Shown here: positions 50,045 to 58,979 of the stretch, one piece after another
Layout: each line of letters opens with the position of its first letter
Numbering within the stretch: position 1 is the stretch's first letter
Source of the DNA: Intrasporangium calvum DSM 43043
GTDB lineage: Bacteria; Actinomycetota; Actinomycetes; Actinomycetales; Dermatophilaceae
Direction of reading: 5' to 3'
DNA length: 64,000 bases
Assembly: GCF_000184685.1 (NCBI RefSeq)
Contig: NC_014830.1
Location: 620,001-684,000, forward strand
Made by a program: the position numbers and the translations under genes
Notes under the pieces: generated by a model
The model's input: only the letters and a program-made list of their open reading frames with translations
Told to the model about the DNA's origin: nothing
Database searches by the model: none

Positions 50045-50944
50045 GTGAGCACTCCCCAGGACCGTCCGGCGCGATTCGACGTCGGGATCGTGGGCGCCGG
50101 TCGAGTCGGCGCCGTTCTCGGAGCGGCTCTGGCGCGAGCGGGACACCACGTCACCGGGGTCTCCGCGGTGAGCGAGGCGAGTCGTGCGCGCGCCGCCGCC
50201 CTCCTCCCCGGGGTGCCGGTCAAGCCCATCCCGGACGTCGTCGCCGATGCGCATCTCGTCGTCCTCGCCATCCCGGACGACGCGCTCGCCGACCTCGTCG
50301 CCGGCCTCGCCGCGACGGCGACCTTCACTCCCGGCCAGCTCGTCCTGCACACCTCGGGGGCCCACGGGATCGCCGTCTTCGAGGCGGCAGCCGGGCGGGA
50401 CATCGTGCCGCTGGCGCTGCACCCGGCGATGACGTTCACCGGGACCTCGGTCGACCTCGACCGCCTCCACGACTGCTGCTTCGGGGTCACCACGGTGGAC
50501 CTGGCACGTCCGCTCGCGGAGGCCCTCGCCATCGAGATGGGCGGCGACCCCGTGTGGGTGCCCGAGGCGGAACGGCTCGCCTACCACACGGCGCTCGCCC
50601 ACGGCGCGAACCACCTGGTGACCCTCGTCAACCAAGCCATGGACCTGCTGCGGTCCACCGGCATCGAGCAACCGGCGCGCGTCCTCGAGCCCCTGCTGTC
50701 CGCGGCGCTGTCCAACACCCTGCAGCAGGGTGACGCGGCCCTCACCGGCCCGGTCGCGCGGGGAGATGCCGGTACCGTTGCCGCCCACGTGGCCCTCCTC
50801 GCGGAGGTCGCGCCGGACATCCGGCCGACCTACGTGGCGCTCGCGCGCGCCACCGCACAGCGGGCCCTGCTCAGCGGGCGGCTCAAACCGGCCGCCGCCG
50901 ACCCGCTGCTCGAACTGCTCGCCGACGAGGAGGACCACTCATGA
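50045..50944 (+). CDS. DUF2520/Rossmann-fold protein
   Basis: 299 residues: NAD(P)-binding GIVGAGRVGAVLGAAL, then an all-helical C-terminal domain (DUF2520) resembling ketopantoate reductase. The AHGANHLVTLV helix after the Rossmann half is typical. Conserved neighbour of panC, so a pantoate-related role has been supposed but not shown. I take the GTG at 50045 over 50036 because of the -10 spacing. The stop overlaps panC by 4 bp. Confidence 0.85.
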   Translation: MSTPQDRPARFDVGIVGAGRVGAVLGAALARAGHHVTGVSAVSEASRARAAALLPGVPVKPIPDVVADAHLVVLAIPDDALADLVAGLAATATFTPGQLVLHTSGAHGIAVFEAAAGRDIVPLALHPAMTFTGTSVDLDRLHDCCFGVTTVDLARPLAEALAIEMGGDPVWVPEAERLAYHTALAHGANHLVTLVNQAMDLLRSTGIEQPARVLEPLLSAALSNTLQQGDAALTGPVARGDAGTVAAHVALLAEVAPDIRPTYVALARATAQRALLSGRLKPAAADPLLELLADEEDHS

Positions 50945-51888
50945 CCACGGAGCGAACGGATGTGACCGGCACCGGCGCAGGTGCCGAACCTGCCGTCGCA
51001 GGTCCTGGCTCGCCGATGGTTGCCCGCACCCGCGCGGAGCTGCGAACGGCTCGGGCCGCCCTGGACGACGGCGACGTCGCCGTCGTCATGACCATGGGGG
51101 CACTCCATGACGGCCACGCGACGCTCATCCGACGGGCCCGGGAGACCCACGCCCACGTCGTCGTGACGATCTTCCTCAACCCGCTCCAGTTCGGGCCGAA
51201 GGAGGACCTCTCGCGCTACCCGCGCACCTTCGACGCCGACCTCGAGATCTGCTCCGCCGCGGGTGTCGACCTCGTCTTCGCGCCCACCCCCGATGTCATC
51301 TACCCCGACGGCGACCCGGGTGTCCGGCTCTCGGCCGGGCCGCTGGGCGACGTCCTCGAGGGGCAGTCGAGACCGGGCCACTTCGACGGCATGCTGACCG
51401 TCGTCGCCAAGCTCATGCACCTGACGCGCTGCACCTCGGCCTACTTCGGCCAGAAGGACGCCCAACAGCTCCTGCTCATCCGCCGGATGGTCCGGGACCT
51501 CGACTTCCCCGTTCGGGTCGTCTCCGTGCCGACGGTGCGGGAGCCCGACGGCCTGGCCATGTCGAGCCGCAACACCTACCTCACGGCGTCCGACCGTGAG
51601 ACCGCCCTGTGCCTCTCCTCGGCGCTGCGGGCCGGAGCGGCGGCGGCCGTCGAGGGACCGTCGGCGATCCGGCGAGCCGCTCGCGAGGTCCTCGTCCACG
51701 AGCCGCTGGCCCTGATCGACTACCTCGTGCTCGTCCACCCCGAGACGCTCCAGGACGTGCCCGAGTGGTATCGGGGGGAGGCGCTCCTCGCGGTGGCGGG
51801 CCGGGTCGGCACCACCCGGCTCATCGACAACCTCCCCGTCATGGTCGGACCCGGTGGCGGGCCCCTCGACGTCTTCACCCACGACTGA
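50941..51888 (+). CDS. panC: Pantothenate synthetase
   Basis: Joins pantoate and beta-alanine with ATP. 315 residues. HIGH-type motif MTMGALHDGHATLIRRA, FLNPLQFG, YFGQKDAQQL and MSSRNTYL are all present. The N-terminal 28 residues are a Gly/Ala-rich extension not seen in most homologues. Beta-alanine is supplied by panD just downstream. Confidence 0.96.
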   Translation: MTTERTDVTGTGAGAEPAVAGPGSPMVARTRAELRTARAALDDGDVAVVMTMGALHDGHATLIRRARETHAHVVVTIFLNPLQFGPKEDLSRYPRTFDADLEICSAAGVDLVFAPTPDVIYPDGDPGVRLSAGPLGDVLEGQSRPGHFDGMLTVVAKLMHLTRCTSAYFGQKDAQQLLLIRRMVRDLDFPVRVVSVPTVREPDGLAMSSRNTYLTASDRETALCLSSALRAGAAAAVEGPSAIRRAAREVLVHEPLALIDYLVLVHPETLQDVPEWYRGEALLAVAGRVGTTRLIDNLPVMVGPGGGPLDVFTHD

Positions 51889-51942
51889 CCACGACTCATC
51901 CCGCCGGTGTCCCCCCGGCACGAACCAAGGACTGGTCCCACC

Positions 51943-52377
51943 GTGCAGCGATTCATGCTCCACTCCAAGATCCACCGGGCGACCGTGACGCAGGCCGACC
52001 TGCACTACGTCGGCTCACTCACCGTGGACCGCGACCTCATGGACGCGGCCGACCTGTGGCCCGGTCAGCAGGTCGACGTCGTCGACGTCGACAACGGCAG
52101 CCGGCTCACGACGTATGCAATCGAGGGGGAGCGCGGCTCGGGCATCGTCTGCATCAACGGCGCCGCCGCCCGGCTCATCTCGCCCGGCGACACGGTGATC
52201 ATCATCGCCTACGCCTGCATGGACGACGAGGAGGCGCGGTCGCACGAGGCGCAGGTCGTCTTCGTCGACCGGCAGAACCGGATCGTCGAGGTGGGCCATG
52301 ACGCCGGTGACGTGCCGGACGGGTTCGGGCTGAAGACGTCGGCGGTGACTGAGCGACACCACGACTACCAGGAGTAG
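51943..52377 (+). CDS. panD: Aspartate 1-decarboxylase
   Basis: Makes beta-alanine from aspartate using a self-generated pyruvoyl group. 144 residues from GTG 51943. With this start the cleavage site falls exactly at Gly24-Ser25 (HYVGSL), the family's standard position, and AAGGA lies 11 nt upstream; the ATG at 51955 would be four residues too short. The C-terminus is normal. With panC gives the beta-alanine half of pantothenate synthesis; panB is not in the window. Confidence 0.95.
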   Translation: MQRFMLHSKIHRATVTQADLHYVGSLTVDRDLMDAADLWPGQQVDVVDVDNGSRLTTYAIEGERGSGIVCINGAAARLISPGDTVIIIAYACMDDEEARSHEAQVVFVDRQNRIVEVGHDAGDVPDGFGLKTSAVTERHHDYQE

Positions 52378-52410
52378 CGCGACGACCAGCACTCGCGCGA
52401 GACGCGCTGG

Positions 52411-54030
52411 TCAGGTGTCGGTGGGGCACCACGGGCGCTCCCAGCGATGGGCGAACGCTGACTCGTACAGGGGCAGGTAGGCCTTCCGGTACGAGCTGTC
52501 ACCGGCCCAGGCCCGCGCCTGCCTCGACAGCAGGCACCGGTGCGCGACCGCGTCCGGTGTGCTGCTGCCCGAGATCAACTGCGCCTGGGCGCTCTCCCAG
52601 ATCACGTAGTCCACGGACCCGCGTTGGGTCTCGATCGCCGCGACCGTGTACGGCCAGACGATCGCCCCGGCCACGAGGGCTCCCGCCACGGGCACGATGA
52701 CGAGGGCTCGGCCGCGAGCGCGGCCATCCCGTCCCAGCCCGAGAAGCACCACGACGACGATCCCGGCGAGGCACACCCAGATCCACGGCGTGCCGCGGTA
52801 CGTGTCGCCCGGGTGCGTGACGATCTGGTGGGACTGCGCGGACACGGAGAGGACGACGGCGGCACTGAGCGCACTGACGGCGAGCGCCCCGCCGAGCGCC
52901 CGCAGCGTCGCCCGGTCCGCTGTGGCGGCAGCGGGTTCCGGCAGCCCGTCCCGGCGAAGGAGCAGGACGAGCAGGCCGAGGGCGAGCGTGAGGCCCCAGA
53001 ACCACCCGAAGCCTCCGAAGGGACGGGGCGTGGGTTGGGCGGTGGTGAGGTCGTACAGCGTCCTGGGGATACCGGTGCCGGGGAGAGCATTGACCAGCTG
53101 CAGGGCCGTCGTCCGCAGGACTGGCAGGGCGTCGAGGTCGAGCTCGACCCCGGTGTAGCGGTCCCGCACGTTGGCGCTGATGACCGCGCGGGTCCACAGC
53201 GTCGCGACGACGAATCCGGTGAGGAGGCTGCTGACTGCGGCCCACCGCGCCGCATCGCCGGGCTGTCGACGCACGGACCGGAATGACGCTCGGCCCGAGA
53301 GCACCAGCAGGCAGCCAGCGAAGACGACCGCGGCCCAGTGCAGCTCATAGCTCAGCACGAGGGCGGCGCCGGTCACCGAAAGTCCGAGGAGCCCGAGTGC
53401 TCGGCCGAGCCAGCCCCAGCGAGCCCACCTGTTCAGCACCCACAGTGACAGCGCCCCGGTGAGGAACATCAACACGACGCCCCCGATGCAGAGCACCACG
53501 AAGGTGGTCCACCCGTTGCGCGACGGGGACGCAGTCGTCACGCCGATCACGGTGGCCGCGCCGAGGAGCAGCACCGCGGTCCGGATGGTCCCGGGGTCGA
53601 GCCGACCGCCGTCGGACCTCCGCAGCTGACGGAGCAGCAGCCAGAAGGCGACGACCACCGCGGCGAGGAGCAACGACTTGACGAGGCCGTGCACGACGTA
53701 GAGCGGCACCCCCGTCGCGTGCGCGAGCTGCATGCCCAGGAGGTAGACCACCTGCTGCATGAAGACACCGATCGGGGCGATGCGACCGCCCCGCAAGCGC
53801 CAGGCCATGTCGTCCCTGGTCCACGGCAGCACGTTGAGGACGTTGTCATCCATTCGCTCAGGCGCGGCCACGTAGTGGTAGCGCTCGTCGGAGGCGACCG
53901 GGGAGAGCAGCCACGGCAACAGCAGGCCGACCGCGCCGACGGCGATGAGCACCCACGGCAGCGACCGCGCGACCGAACCGCCGGCACCGTCAGTCGAGTG
54001 CCTGCTCCACGCGACCCCTTGGTGCGTCAC
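52411..54030 (-). CDS. Polytopic membrane protein, GT-C-like architecture
   Basis: 539 residues with about eleven to twelve helices. The first extracytoplasmic loop is large and acidic (SDERYHYVAAPERMDDN) and carries a DE pair, as the lipid-linked glycosyltransferases of the GT-C fold do. A soluble C-terminal part of about 60 residues contains two Cys and ends in WERPWCPTDT. I recognise no specific family. Sits in antisense orientation between panD and nadB. The GTG at 54030 has TACGCT 6 nt upstream. Confidence 0.65.
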   Translation of the reverse strand: MTHQGVAWSRHSTDGAGGSVARSLPWVLIAVGAVGLLLPWLLSPVASDERYHYVAAPERMDDNVLNVLPWTRDDMAWRLRGGRIAPIGVFMQQVVYLLGMQLAHATGVPLYVVHGLVKSLLLAAVVVAFWLLLRQLRRSDGGRLDPGTIRTAVLLLGAATVIGVTTASPSRNGWTTFVVLCIGGVVLMFLTGALSLWVLNRWARWGWLGRALGLLGLSVTGAALVLSYELHWAAVVFAGCLLVLSGRASFRSVRRQPGDAARWAAVSSLLTGFVVATLWTRAVISANVRDRYTGVELDLDALPVLRTTALQLVNALPGTGIPRTLYDLTTAQPTPRPFGGFGWFWGLTLALGLLVLLLRRDGLPEPAAATADRATLRALGGALAVSALSAAVVLSVSAQSHQIVTHPGDTYRGTPWIWVCLAGIVVVVLLGLGRDGRARGRALVIVPVAGALVAGAIVWPYTVAAIETQRGSVDYVIWESAQAQLISGSSTPDAVAHRCLLSRQARAWAGDSSYRKAYLPLYESAFAHRWERPWCPTDT

Positions 54031-54036
54031 CCCGGG

Positions 54037-54042
54037 AGCGTA
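54037..54042 (-). promoter_or_regulatory. Leaderless -10 box of the polytopic membrane protein
   Basis: TACGCT on the minus strand, 6 nt from GTG 54030. Confidence 0.5.
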
Positions 54043-54112
54043 TCCTCCGGGCCGAGCCAGTCCCAGCCCCGCTCTGGAGGTCGTGGCGCGAGACGGACGG
54101 TGCAGGCGCGAG

Positions 54113-54130
54113 CGAGCCCAGCGGCATACG
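54113..54130 (-). repeat. Dispersed repeat, copy 16, overlapping the nadB promoter
   Basis: CGAGCCCAGCGGCATACG; its last bases form part of the -10 box TACGGT. Confidence 0.85.
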
Positions 54131-54132
54131 GT
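54127..54132 (+). promoter_or_regulatory. -10 box of the nadB-nadC operon
   Basis: TACGGT; 7 nt later comes a GTG (54140) that opens a short ORF rather than nadB. Confidence 0.5.
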
Positions 54133-54139
54133 ATGGGTC

Positions 54140-54169
54140 GTGACTTCCCACCCGAGGGGCCCGCGATGA
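54140..54169 (+). CDS. Possible leader ORF before nadB
   Basis: GTG followed by eight sense codons (MTSHPRGPR) and a TGA that overlaps the nadB ATG as ATGA. The GTG is at the exact position expected for a leaderless start. Too short to judge by composition; it may couple translation of nadB or be incidental. Confidence 0.35.
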   Translation: MTSHPRGPR

Positions 54170-55911
54170 ACGCGAGCGACATCACGATCCCGCGGCTCCT
54201 GCGCGCCGCCGCGCCCGGTTGGACCGCCACGGCGGACGTCATCGTCGTCGGTTCGGGAATCGCCGGCCTGACCACCGCCCTGCGCCTGCGGCGGCGCGTC
54301 GACCGCGTCCTCCTCGTCACGAAGACCGTCCTCGACGAGGGCTCGACGGCGTGGGCCCAGGGCGGCATCGCCGCTGTCATGTCCCCCGACGACAGCCCGG
54401 AGGAGCACATCCATGACACGTTGCTCGCGGGCGTCGGCCTCTGCGACGTCGACGCCGTCCGCGCTCTCGTCAACGAGGGGACCGACGCCGTCTGGGACCT
54501 CATCGCCATCGGGGCGGACTTCGACCGGGGCGAGACCGGCGCGATCTCCCTCACCCGTGAGGGCGGTCACCACCGGGACCGGATCCTCCACGCCGGCGGG
54601 GACGCCACGGGCCGCGAGATCAGCCGGGCCCTCATCGCGGCCCTCGACCGGGTGCGGGACGACCCGGGCATCGAGGTGATCGAGCACGCCCTCGTCGTCG
54701 ACCTGCTCTCCGACGAGGGCGGTCGGGTCTCTGGCGTGACGCTCCACGTCATCGGGGAGGGCCAGGTCGACGGGGTCGGCGCCGCCCACGCCCGCGCGGT
54801 GGTCCTCGCGACGGGCGGGCTCGGTCAGATCTACGCGTCGACGACGAACCCCGCGGTCGCCACGGGGGACGGGATGGCCGCCGCCCTGCGCGCCGGCGCC
54901 GAGCTCGCCGACCTCGAGTTCGTCCAGTTCCACCCGACCGTCCTCTACCTCGGCGAGGGCTCGACCGGACAGCAGCCGCTCATCTCCGAGGCGGTGCGCG
55001 GGGAGGGTGCCTTCCTCGTCGACGCGGAAGGGAAGCGCTTCATGCAGGGCCTGCATCCCCTCGCTGATCTCGCGCCACGTGACGTGGTCGCGCGGGCAAT
55101 CATCGCGAAGATGCGGGCCACCGGCACCGACCACGTCCACCTCGACTGCCGGCACCTGGGCGCCGCCTTCCTCGAGCAGCGCTTCCCGTCGATCGTCGAG
55201 CGATGCCGCGAGCTGGGTTTCGACCCGGCCACCCAGCTGCTGCCGGTCGCGCCGGCCCAGCACTACGCCAGTGGTGGCGTCCGCACCGACCTCGTCGGCC
55301 GCAGCAGCCTCGAGGGGCTGTACGCCTGTGGCGAGACCTCGTGCACGGGGGTTCACGGCGCCAACCGCCTGGCGAGCAACTCCCTCCTCGAGGGCCTGGT
55401 CTTCGGGCGTCGGATCGCGGACGACCTGACCCGGCGCCTCGCGGCGGGCGAGCTGCCCCAGCCGACATCCGTGGGGCAGGTCCCCTCGACCGCGGACCGG
55501 CCGGCTCTGGTCCGGGGCAAGCGGCGCCTGGCGGTCCAGCGCGCCATGACCGCCGGAGCCGGCTCCGTGCGGTCGAGGACCTCGCTCGCGGCGACCCAGC
55601 GCCGGCTGGCTGAGGTCGCGGCTGCCGACGATGGCAAGAAGGGCAGCCCCAAGAGCTGGGAGACGACGAACCTCGTCCACCTCGGTCAGGCTCTGGCCCT
55701 GGCTGCGTCGCTGCGCGAGGAGACTCGCGGCGGCCATGTGCGGGAGGACTTTCCGGAGCGTGATGATGCCCATTTCCTGCACCACACGGTGATTCGTCGC
55801 GGACCTGACGGGGAGCTCACGGTCACGGTGGAGCCCGTGCCGCCCGAGAACCTCACGGGCCTCGACCTCGACCAGACCCCTCCCGAGGAGCAGCATGAAC
55901 GACTTCCCTGA
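54166..55911 (+). CDS. nadB: L-aspartate oxidase
   Basis: FAD enzyme of 581 residues, the first step of NAD synthesis from aspartate (to iminoaspartate). FAD fold VIVVGSGIAGLTTALRL; GSTAWAQGGIAAV; active-site region EFVQFHPTVLY; the RxxASNSLLEG block HGANRLASNSLLEG; C-terminal helical domain. GAGGGG lies 7 nt upstream of the ATG; an in-frame ATG at 54133 lies right at the -10 box and is unlikely. No nadA (quinolinate synthase) is adjacent, although nadA-nadB-nadC is common. Confidence 0.94.
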   Translation: MNASDITIPRLLRAAAPGWTATADVIVVGSGIAGLTTALRLRRRVDRVLLVTKTVLDEGSTAWAQGGIAAVMSPDDSPEEHIHDTLLAGVGLCDVDAVRALVNEGTDAVWDLIAIGADFDRGETGAISLTREGGHHRDRILHAGGDATGREISRALIAALDRVRDDPGIEVIEHALVVDLLSDEGGRVSGVTLHVIGEGQVDGVGAAHARAVVLATGGLGQIYASTTNPAVATGDGMAAALRAGAELADLEFVQFHPTVLYLGEGSTGQQPLISEAVRGEGAFLVDAEGKRFMQGLHPLADLAPRDVVARAIIAKMRATGTDHVHLDCRHLGAAFLEQRFPSIVERCRELGFDPATQLLPVAPAQHYASGGVRTDLVGRSSLEGLYACGETSCTGVHGANRLASNSLLEGLVFGRRIADDLTRRLAAGELPQPTSVGQVPSTADRPALVRGKRRLAVQRAMTAGAGSVRSRTSLAATQRRLAEVAAADDGKKGSPKSWETTNLVHLGQALALAASLREETRGGHVREDFPERDDAHFLHHTVIRRGPDGELTVTVEPVPPENLTGLDLDQTPPEEQHERLP

Positions 55912-56764
55912 GGCCGCGGCCCGCGCTCTCGTCGCGACGGCGCTGCGTGAGGACCTCGGTCCCGAGGGGCTCGACGTGACGACGCTGGCGACGATCCCGG
56001 CGGGCCAGGTCCGGGTCGGCCGGGTCGTGGCGCGTGAGCCGGGGGTCACCGCCGGCGGCCCGGTCATCGAGATCGTGCTGCAGGCGGTCGCCGAGCTCTT
56101 CGGGACCGAGGTGCCCCGGGTCGAGGTGGTCACACCGGACGGCACCCGCATCGAGCCCGGAGACGTCATTGCCCGCCTCGAGGGCTCGACGCGGGTCATC
56201 CTCACCGCGGAGCGGACCATCCTCAACATCATGAGCCGGCTCACCGGCGTCGCCACGCACACGCGCCGCTGGGCGGACGCGCTCGAGGGCACCAGCACGA
56301 GGGTGCTCGACACGCGCAAGACCACACCCGGCCTGCGACTGCTCGAGAAGTACGCCGTCCGCGCCGGCGGTGGCACCAACAAGCGGATGGGCCTCTACGA
56401 CGTCGCCATGGTCAAGGACAACCACAAGCTTGCGGCCGGCTCAGTGGCAGCGGCCTACCGGTTGGTCCGCGAGACGTTCCCACAGGTACGGATCGAGGTG
56501 GAGGTGGAGACTCCGGCGGAGGCGCAGGAGTCCTATGACGCCGGTGCCCGCTTCATCATGTGCGACAACATGGCGGTGCCGGTGCTGCGCGAGACGGTCG
56601 AGCTTCTCCGGGCGGCAGGCGAACCCGTCGAGATCGAGGCAACGGGCGGGTTGACGCTGGAGAGCGTCGCGGAGTGTGCGGCGACGGGTGTCGACTTCGT
56701 CTCGGTGGGTGCCCTGACGCACAGCTCGCCGATCGTCGACCTCGCGCTCGACCTCGACGAGTGA
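55895..56764 (+). CDS. nadC: Nicotinate-nucleotide pyrophosphorylase (quinolinate phosphoribosyltransferase)
   Basis: Converts quinolinate and PRPP to nicotinate mononucleotide. 289 residues. Motifs VLDTRKTTPGLRLLEKYAV, VRAGGGTNKRMGL (with Lys where His is usual) and MVKDNHK are present, as is the C-terminal EATGG. Starts 17 bp inside nadB after GAGGAG. In many actinobacteria coaX comes next; here the synteny ends. Confidence 0.95.
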   Translation: MNDFPEAAARALVATALREDLGPEGLDVTTLATIPAGQVRVGRVVAREPGVTAGGPVIEIVLQAVAELFGTEVPRVEVVTPDGTRIEPGDVIARLEGSTRVILTAERTILNIMSRLTGVATHTRRWADALEGTSTRVLDTRKTTPGLRLLEKYAVRAGGGTNKRMGLYDVAMVKDNHKLAAGSVAAAYRLVRETFPQVRIEVEVETPAEAQESYDAGARFIMCDNMAVPVLRETVELLRAAGEPVEIEATGGLTLESVAECAATGVDFVSVGALTHSSPIVDLALDLDE

Positions 56765-56783
56765 CCAGCCCCCCCGACGATGC

Positions 56784-56799
56784 CGTATGCCGCTGGGCT
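56784..56799 (+). repeat. Dispersed repeat, copy 17
   Basis: CGTATGCCGCTGGGCT, 20 bp after the nadC stop in a convergent gap. Confidence 0.85.
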
Positions 56800-56803
56800 G
56801 GGT

Positions 56804-56834
56804 CGCGCGGTCACGCTGCGAGAGCGACCGCGCG
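56804..56834. terminator. Hairpin between nadC and the methyltransferase gene
   Basis: CGCGCGGTC and GACCGCGCG arms with an inner GCT/AGC pair, between convergent genes. Just after it, GCACGGAGG is repeated three times (56839-56865). Confidence 0.6.
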
Positions 56835-56883
56835 GGGCGCACGGAGGGCACGGAGGGCACGGAGGGCGAGGTGCGCGAGGTCG

Positions 56884-57573
56884 TCAGTAGCGGCGCCACC
56901 AGAGGTTGACTGCGTAGTCGACGCCCGTGGCGTCCGGCTGCTCCGCGAGGATGAGGTCGGCGTGGTCGGGAGCGAACTCGATGCGGAGGACCGCCTCGAA
57001 CTCGTCCCGCGTGTCGAACTCCCAGCGGATGTCGAGCCGCTCGCGGGACCAGCCCTGACGCGACCAGAACCGCTCGACGGCTCGCGGGTCGTACGCCGGA
57101 AGCGCGCGTCGGAACCAGCTGCCGAACGTCGAGCGAGACGCGTCGTTGTCGATGACGAACGCGGCGCCGCCGGGGCGCATGACGCGGTCCAGCTCGGCCA
57201 GCCCGGGCTCGCAGCCAGGACCGAAGAAGTAGGCCCAGCGTGCGTGGGCGACGTCGAACGAGGCATCCGCGACGCCGATGGCCGCCGCTCCCTCCTCGCG
57301 GACGGAGCAGTGCGGGATCGCGGAAACCCGTTGTGCGGCAAGGGCGGCCAGCGGAGGATGCGGCTCGACGCCCAGCACCGAGCGAGCGGTCTGGGCGAAC
57401 ATCGGCAGGTGGTAGCCCGTGCCGCAGCCGATGTCGACGACGTCGCGCCCGGCCCAGTCCTGGACGGCGCGCATCGCGGTCTCGATGACGCCGGCACGGT
57501 CGACGCCTCGGTTCTCGGTCTCGTAGACGTCCGGCGTGTCCCAGATGTTCGGCGAGGGGATGATGTCGCTCAT
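56884..57573 (-). CDS. Class I SAM-dependent methyltransferase
   Basis: 229 residues: [16 protein letters not shown] (SAM binding), [15 protein letters not shown] and the motif III region [16 protein letters not shown]. Probably a small-molecule methyltransferase. The ATG overlaps the stop of the Cys-rich gene upstream (ATGA), so the pair is co-translated and may work together. Specificity unknown. Confidence 0.82.
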   Translation of the reverse strand: MSDIIPSPNIWDTPDVYETENRGVDRAGVIETAMRAVQDWAGRDVVDIGCGTGYHLPMFAQTARSVLGVEPHPPLAALAAQRVSAIPHCSVREEGAAAIGVADASFDVAHARWAYFFGPGCEPGLAELDRVMRPGGAAFVIDNDASRSTFGSWFRRALPAYDPRAVERFWSRQGWSRERLDIRWEFDTRDEFEAVLRIEFAPDHADLILAEQPDATGVDYAVNLWWRRY

Positions 57574-58382
57574 GCCGTGGACCTCCTGCCGCGGGGGGCC
57601 TCGATCGTGGCGGGGTGAACGATGAGCGGGAGCAGCTGGTGGGCTCCGCGCGCCCGGACGGCGCGGACCTGGGTGAGGTGCCCCTCGGCGCGGATCGCGA
57701 GCTCCTCGTAGGCAGGCCTGCCCATCAGCTCGATCAGCTCCGGGGCGTTCGAGCGGTAGACCGGCTCCCGGCCCACGTGGGCCTCGGGGTTGCCGGAGCA
57801 GTACCAGTCGAGGTCGTGACCGCCGGGGCCCCAGCCGCGCCGGTCGTACTCCGTGATGGTGACCTCGAGGTAGCTCGTGTCGTCGGGCAGCTCGACCGTG
57901 CGGTAGGAGCGGCGGATCGGCAGCTGCCAGCAGACGTCGGGCTTCGCGGTGTGGGGTTGGACCCCGGTCAGCACGGCGTGCTGGTGCAGGGCGCAGCCGG
58001 CGCCGGCCGGGAAGCCGGGGCGGTTGAGGAAGATGCACGCCCCGTCGACCACCCGGGTCTTGCGGGCGCCGTCCTCCTTCTCGACCCAGTCCGCCCGGCG
58101 TCCGGTCGCGGTGCCGACGTCCCGGAACTGCCACTCGTCGTCGCCGAGCTCGGCCGCGACGGCAGCCACCCGGTCGAGGTCGTCCTTGTCGGTGAAGTGG
58201 GCCCCGAGCGTGCAGCACCCGTCATCTGGGCGGTCGGCATAGATCCCGTGGCAGCCGTTGCCGAAGATGCACGTCCACGAGCTCGTCAGCCAGGTGAGGT
58301 CGCAGCGAAACCGTTGGTTCGCATCGGCGGGGTCGGTGAACTCGACCCAGACGCGGGGGAGATCGAGGGGTGCTTCGGCCAC
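57570..58382 (-). CDS. Cysteine-rich conserved protein (YkgJ/DUF3109-like)
   Basis: 270 residues with a cluster of cysteines near the N-terminus (Cys27, Cys38, Cys44, Cys56, Cys57, with His45 and His62) and further Cys residues around 115-127, spaced like a metal or Fe-S site. It resembles the actinobacterial DUF3109/YkgJ group, identified from memory only. Start GTG 58382 with TAGGGT 6 nt upstream. Function unknown. Confidence 0.6.
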   Translation of the reverse strand: MAEAPLDLPRVWVEFTDPADANQRFRCDLTWLTSSWTCIFGNGCHGIYADRPDDGCCTLGAHFTDKDDLDRVAAVAAELGDDEWQFRDVGTATGRRADWVEKEDGARKTRVVDGACIFLNRPGFPAGAGCALHQHAVLTGVQPHTAKPDVCWQLPIRRSYRTVELPDDTSYLEVTITEYDRRGWGPGGHDLDWYCSGNPEAHVGREPVYRSNAPELIELMGRPAYEELAIRAEGHLTQVRAVRARGAHQLLPLIVHPATIEAPRGRRSTA

Positions 58383-58388
58383 CGCCTC

Positions 58389-58394
58389 ACCCTA
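58389..58394 (-). promoter_or_regulatory. Leaderless -10 box of the Cys-rich gene
   Basis: TAGGGT on the minus strand, 6 nt before GTG 58382. Confidence 0.5.
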
Positions 58395-58449
58395 CGTGGT
58401 GGACCCGACCAGGGGCCGGACGAGTCCGGGTGGTCGCGGGTGGCGAGGT

Positions 58450-58481
58450 GGGGCCCGCGGCGGACCTGCGCCGCGGGCCCC
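58450..58481 (-). terminator. Terminator after the SPW gene
   Basis: Perfect 13-bp arms, GGGGCCCGCGGCG and its complement, around a 6-nt loop, 19 bp beyond the stop on the minus strand. Confidence 0.75.
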
Positions 58482-58500
58482 GTTGTCGGTCTGCTGGCCG

Positions 58501-58860
58501 TCAGTGCTGCGCGGCCATCGTGTCGCGGTGGTGGACCCTGGTCAGCTGGACGTCGGCCGCTCCGACGAGGAACGTCACGGCGCCGATGATCCAGGCGGTC
58601 CAGGCCATCGGGGCGGTTGCGCTGAAGCCCATGACCCACGGCGAGACGAAGAACGCCACGCCGAGCAGGACCAGAAGGCCTTCGAGCGGAATGGCATCAG
58701 GCCGCACGAGCTCCGCGATGGCGGCGAGTGCGGTGATGATGCCGAGGACGACCATGGTCATGGTCGCTCGGTCGGTCGTCGTCGTCCAGATCGGCGACAG
58801 GAAGGCGTAGACGCCAGCGACGAGCGGCAGCAGATCCTGGAGCTGCATCCCTCGCTTCAT
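58501..58860 (-). CDS. SPW-repeat membrane protein
   Basis: 119 residues, four membrane helices, with two SPW-type motifs (FLSPIWT and FVSPWVMGF) that define this actinobacterial family of unknown function. ATG at 58860 with GAGGG about 12 nt upstream. Monocistronic, closed by a strong hairpin. Confidence 0.82.
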   Translation of the reverse strand: MKRGMQLQDLLPLVAGVYAFLSPIWTTTTDRATMTMVVLGIITALAAIAELVRPDAIPLEGLLVLLGVAFFVSPWVMGFSATAPMAWTAWIIGAVTFLVGAADVQLTRVHHRDTMAAQH

Positions 58861-58966
58861 GGTGGGATCGACCCTCTTTCAGATGCGGGTCCGTCGATCC
58901 GAGGCGGACCGGACACTTCGATTGTCGATCCGCACGGGGGGCCCGTCAACGGATCCGCGCGGACGC

Positions 58967-58972
58967 TAGATT
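58967..58972 (+). promoter_or_regulatory. Leaderless -10 box of the ABC transporter operon
   Basis: TAGATT, then 7 nt, then ATG 58980. One of the best matches in the window. Confidence 0.6.
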
Positions 58973-58979
58973 CGGGGGC

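Noticed and set aside
54133-54165. nadB starting at ATG 54133
   Set aside because: It abuts the -10 box and adds 11 unconserved residues; ATG 54166 has a ribosome site at a normal distance.
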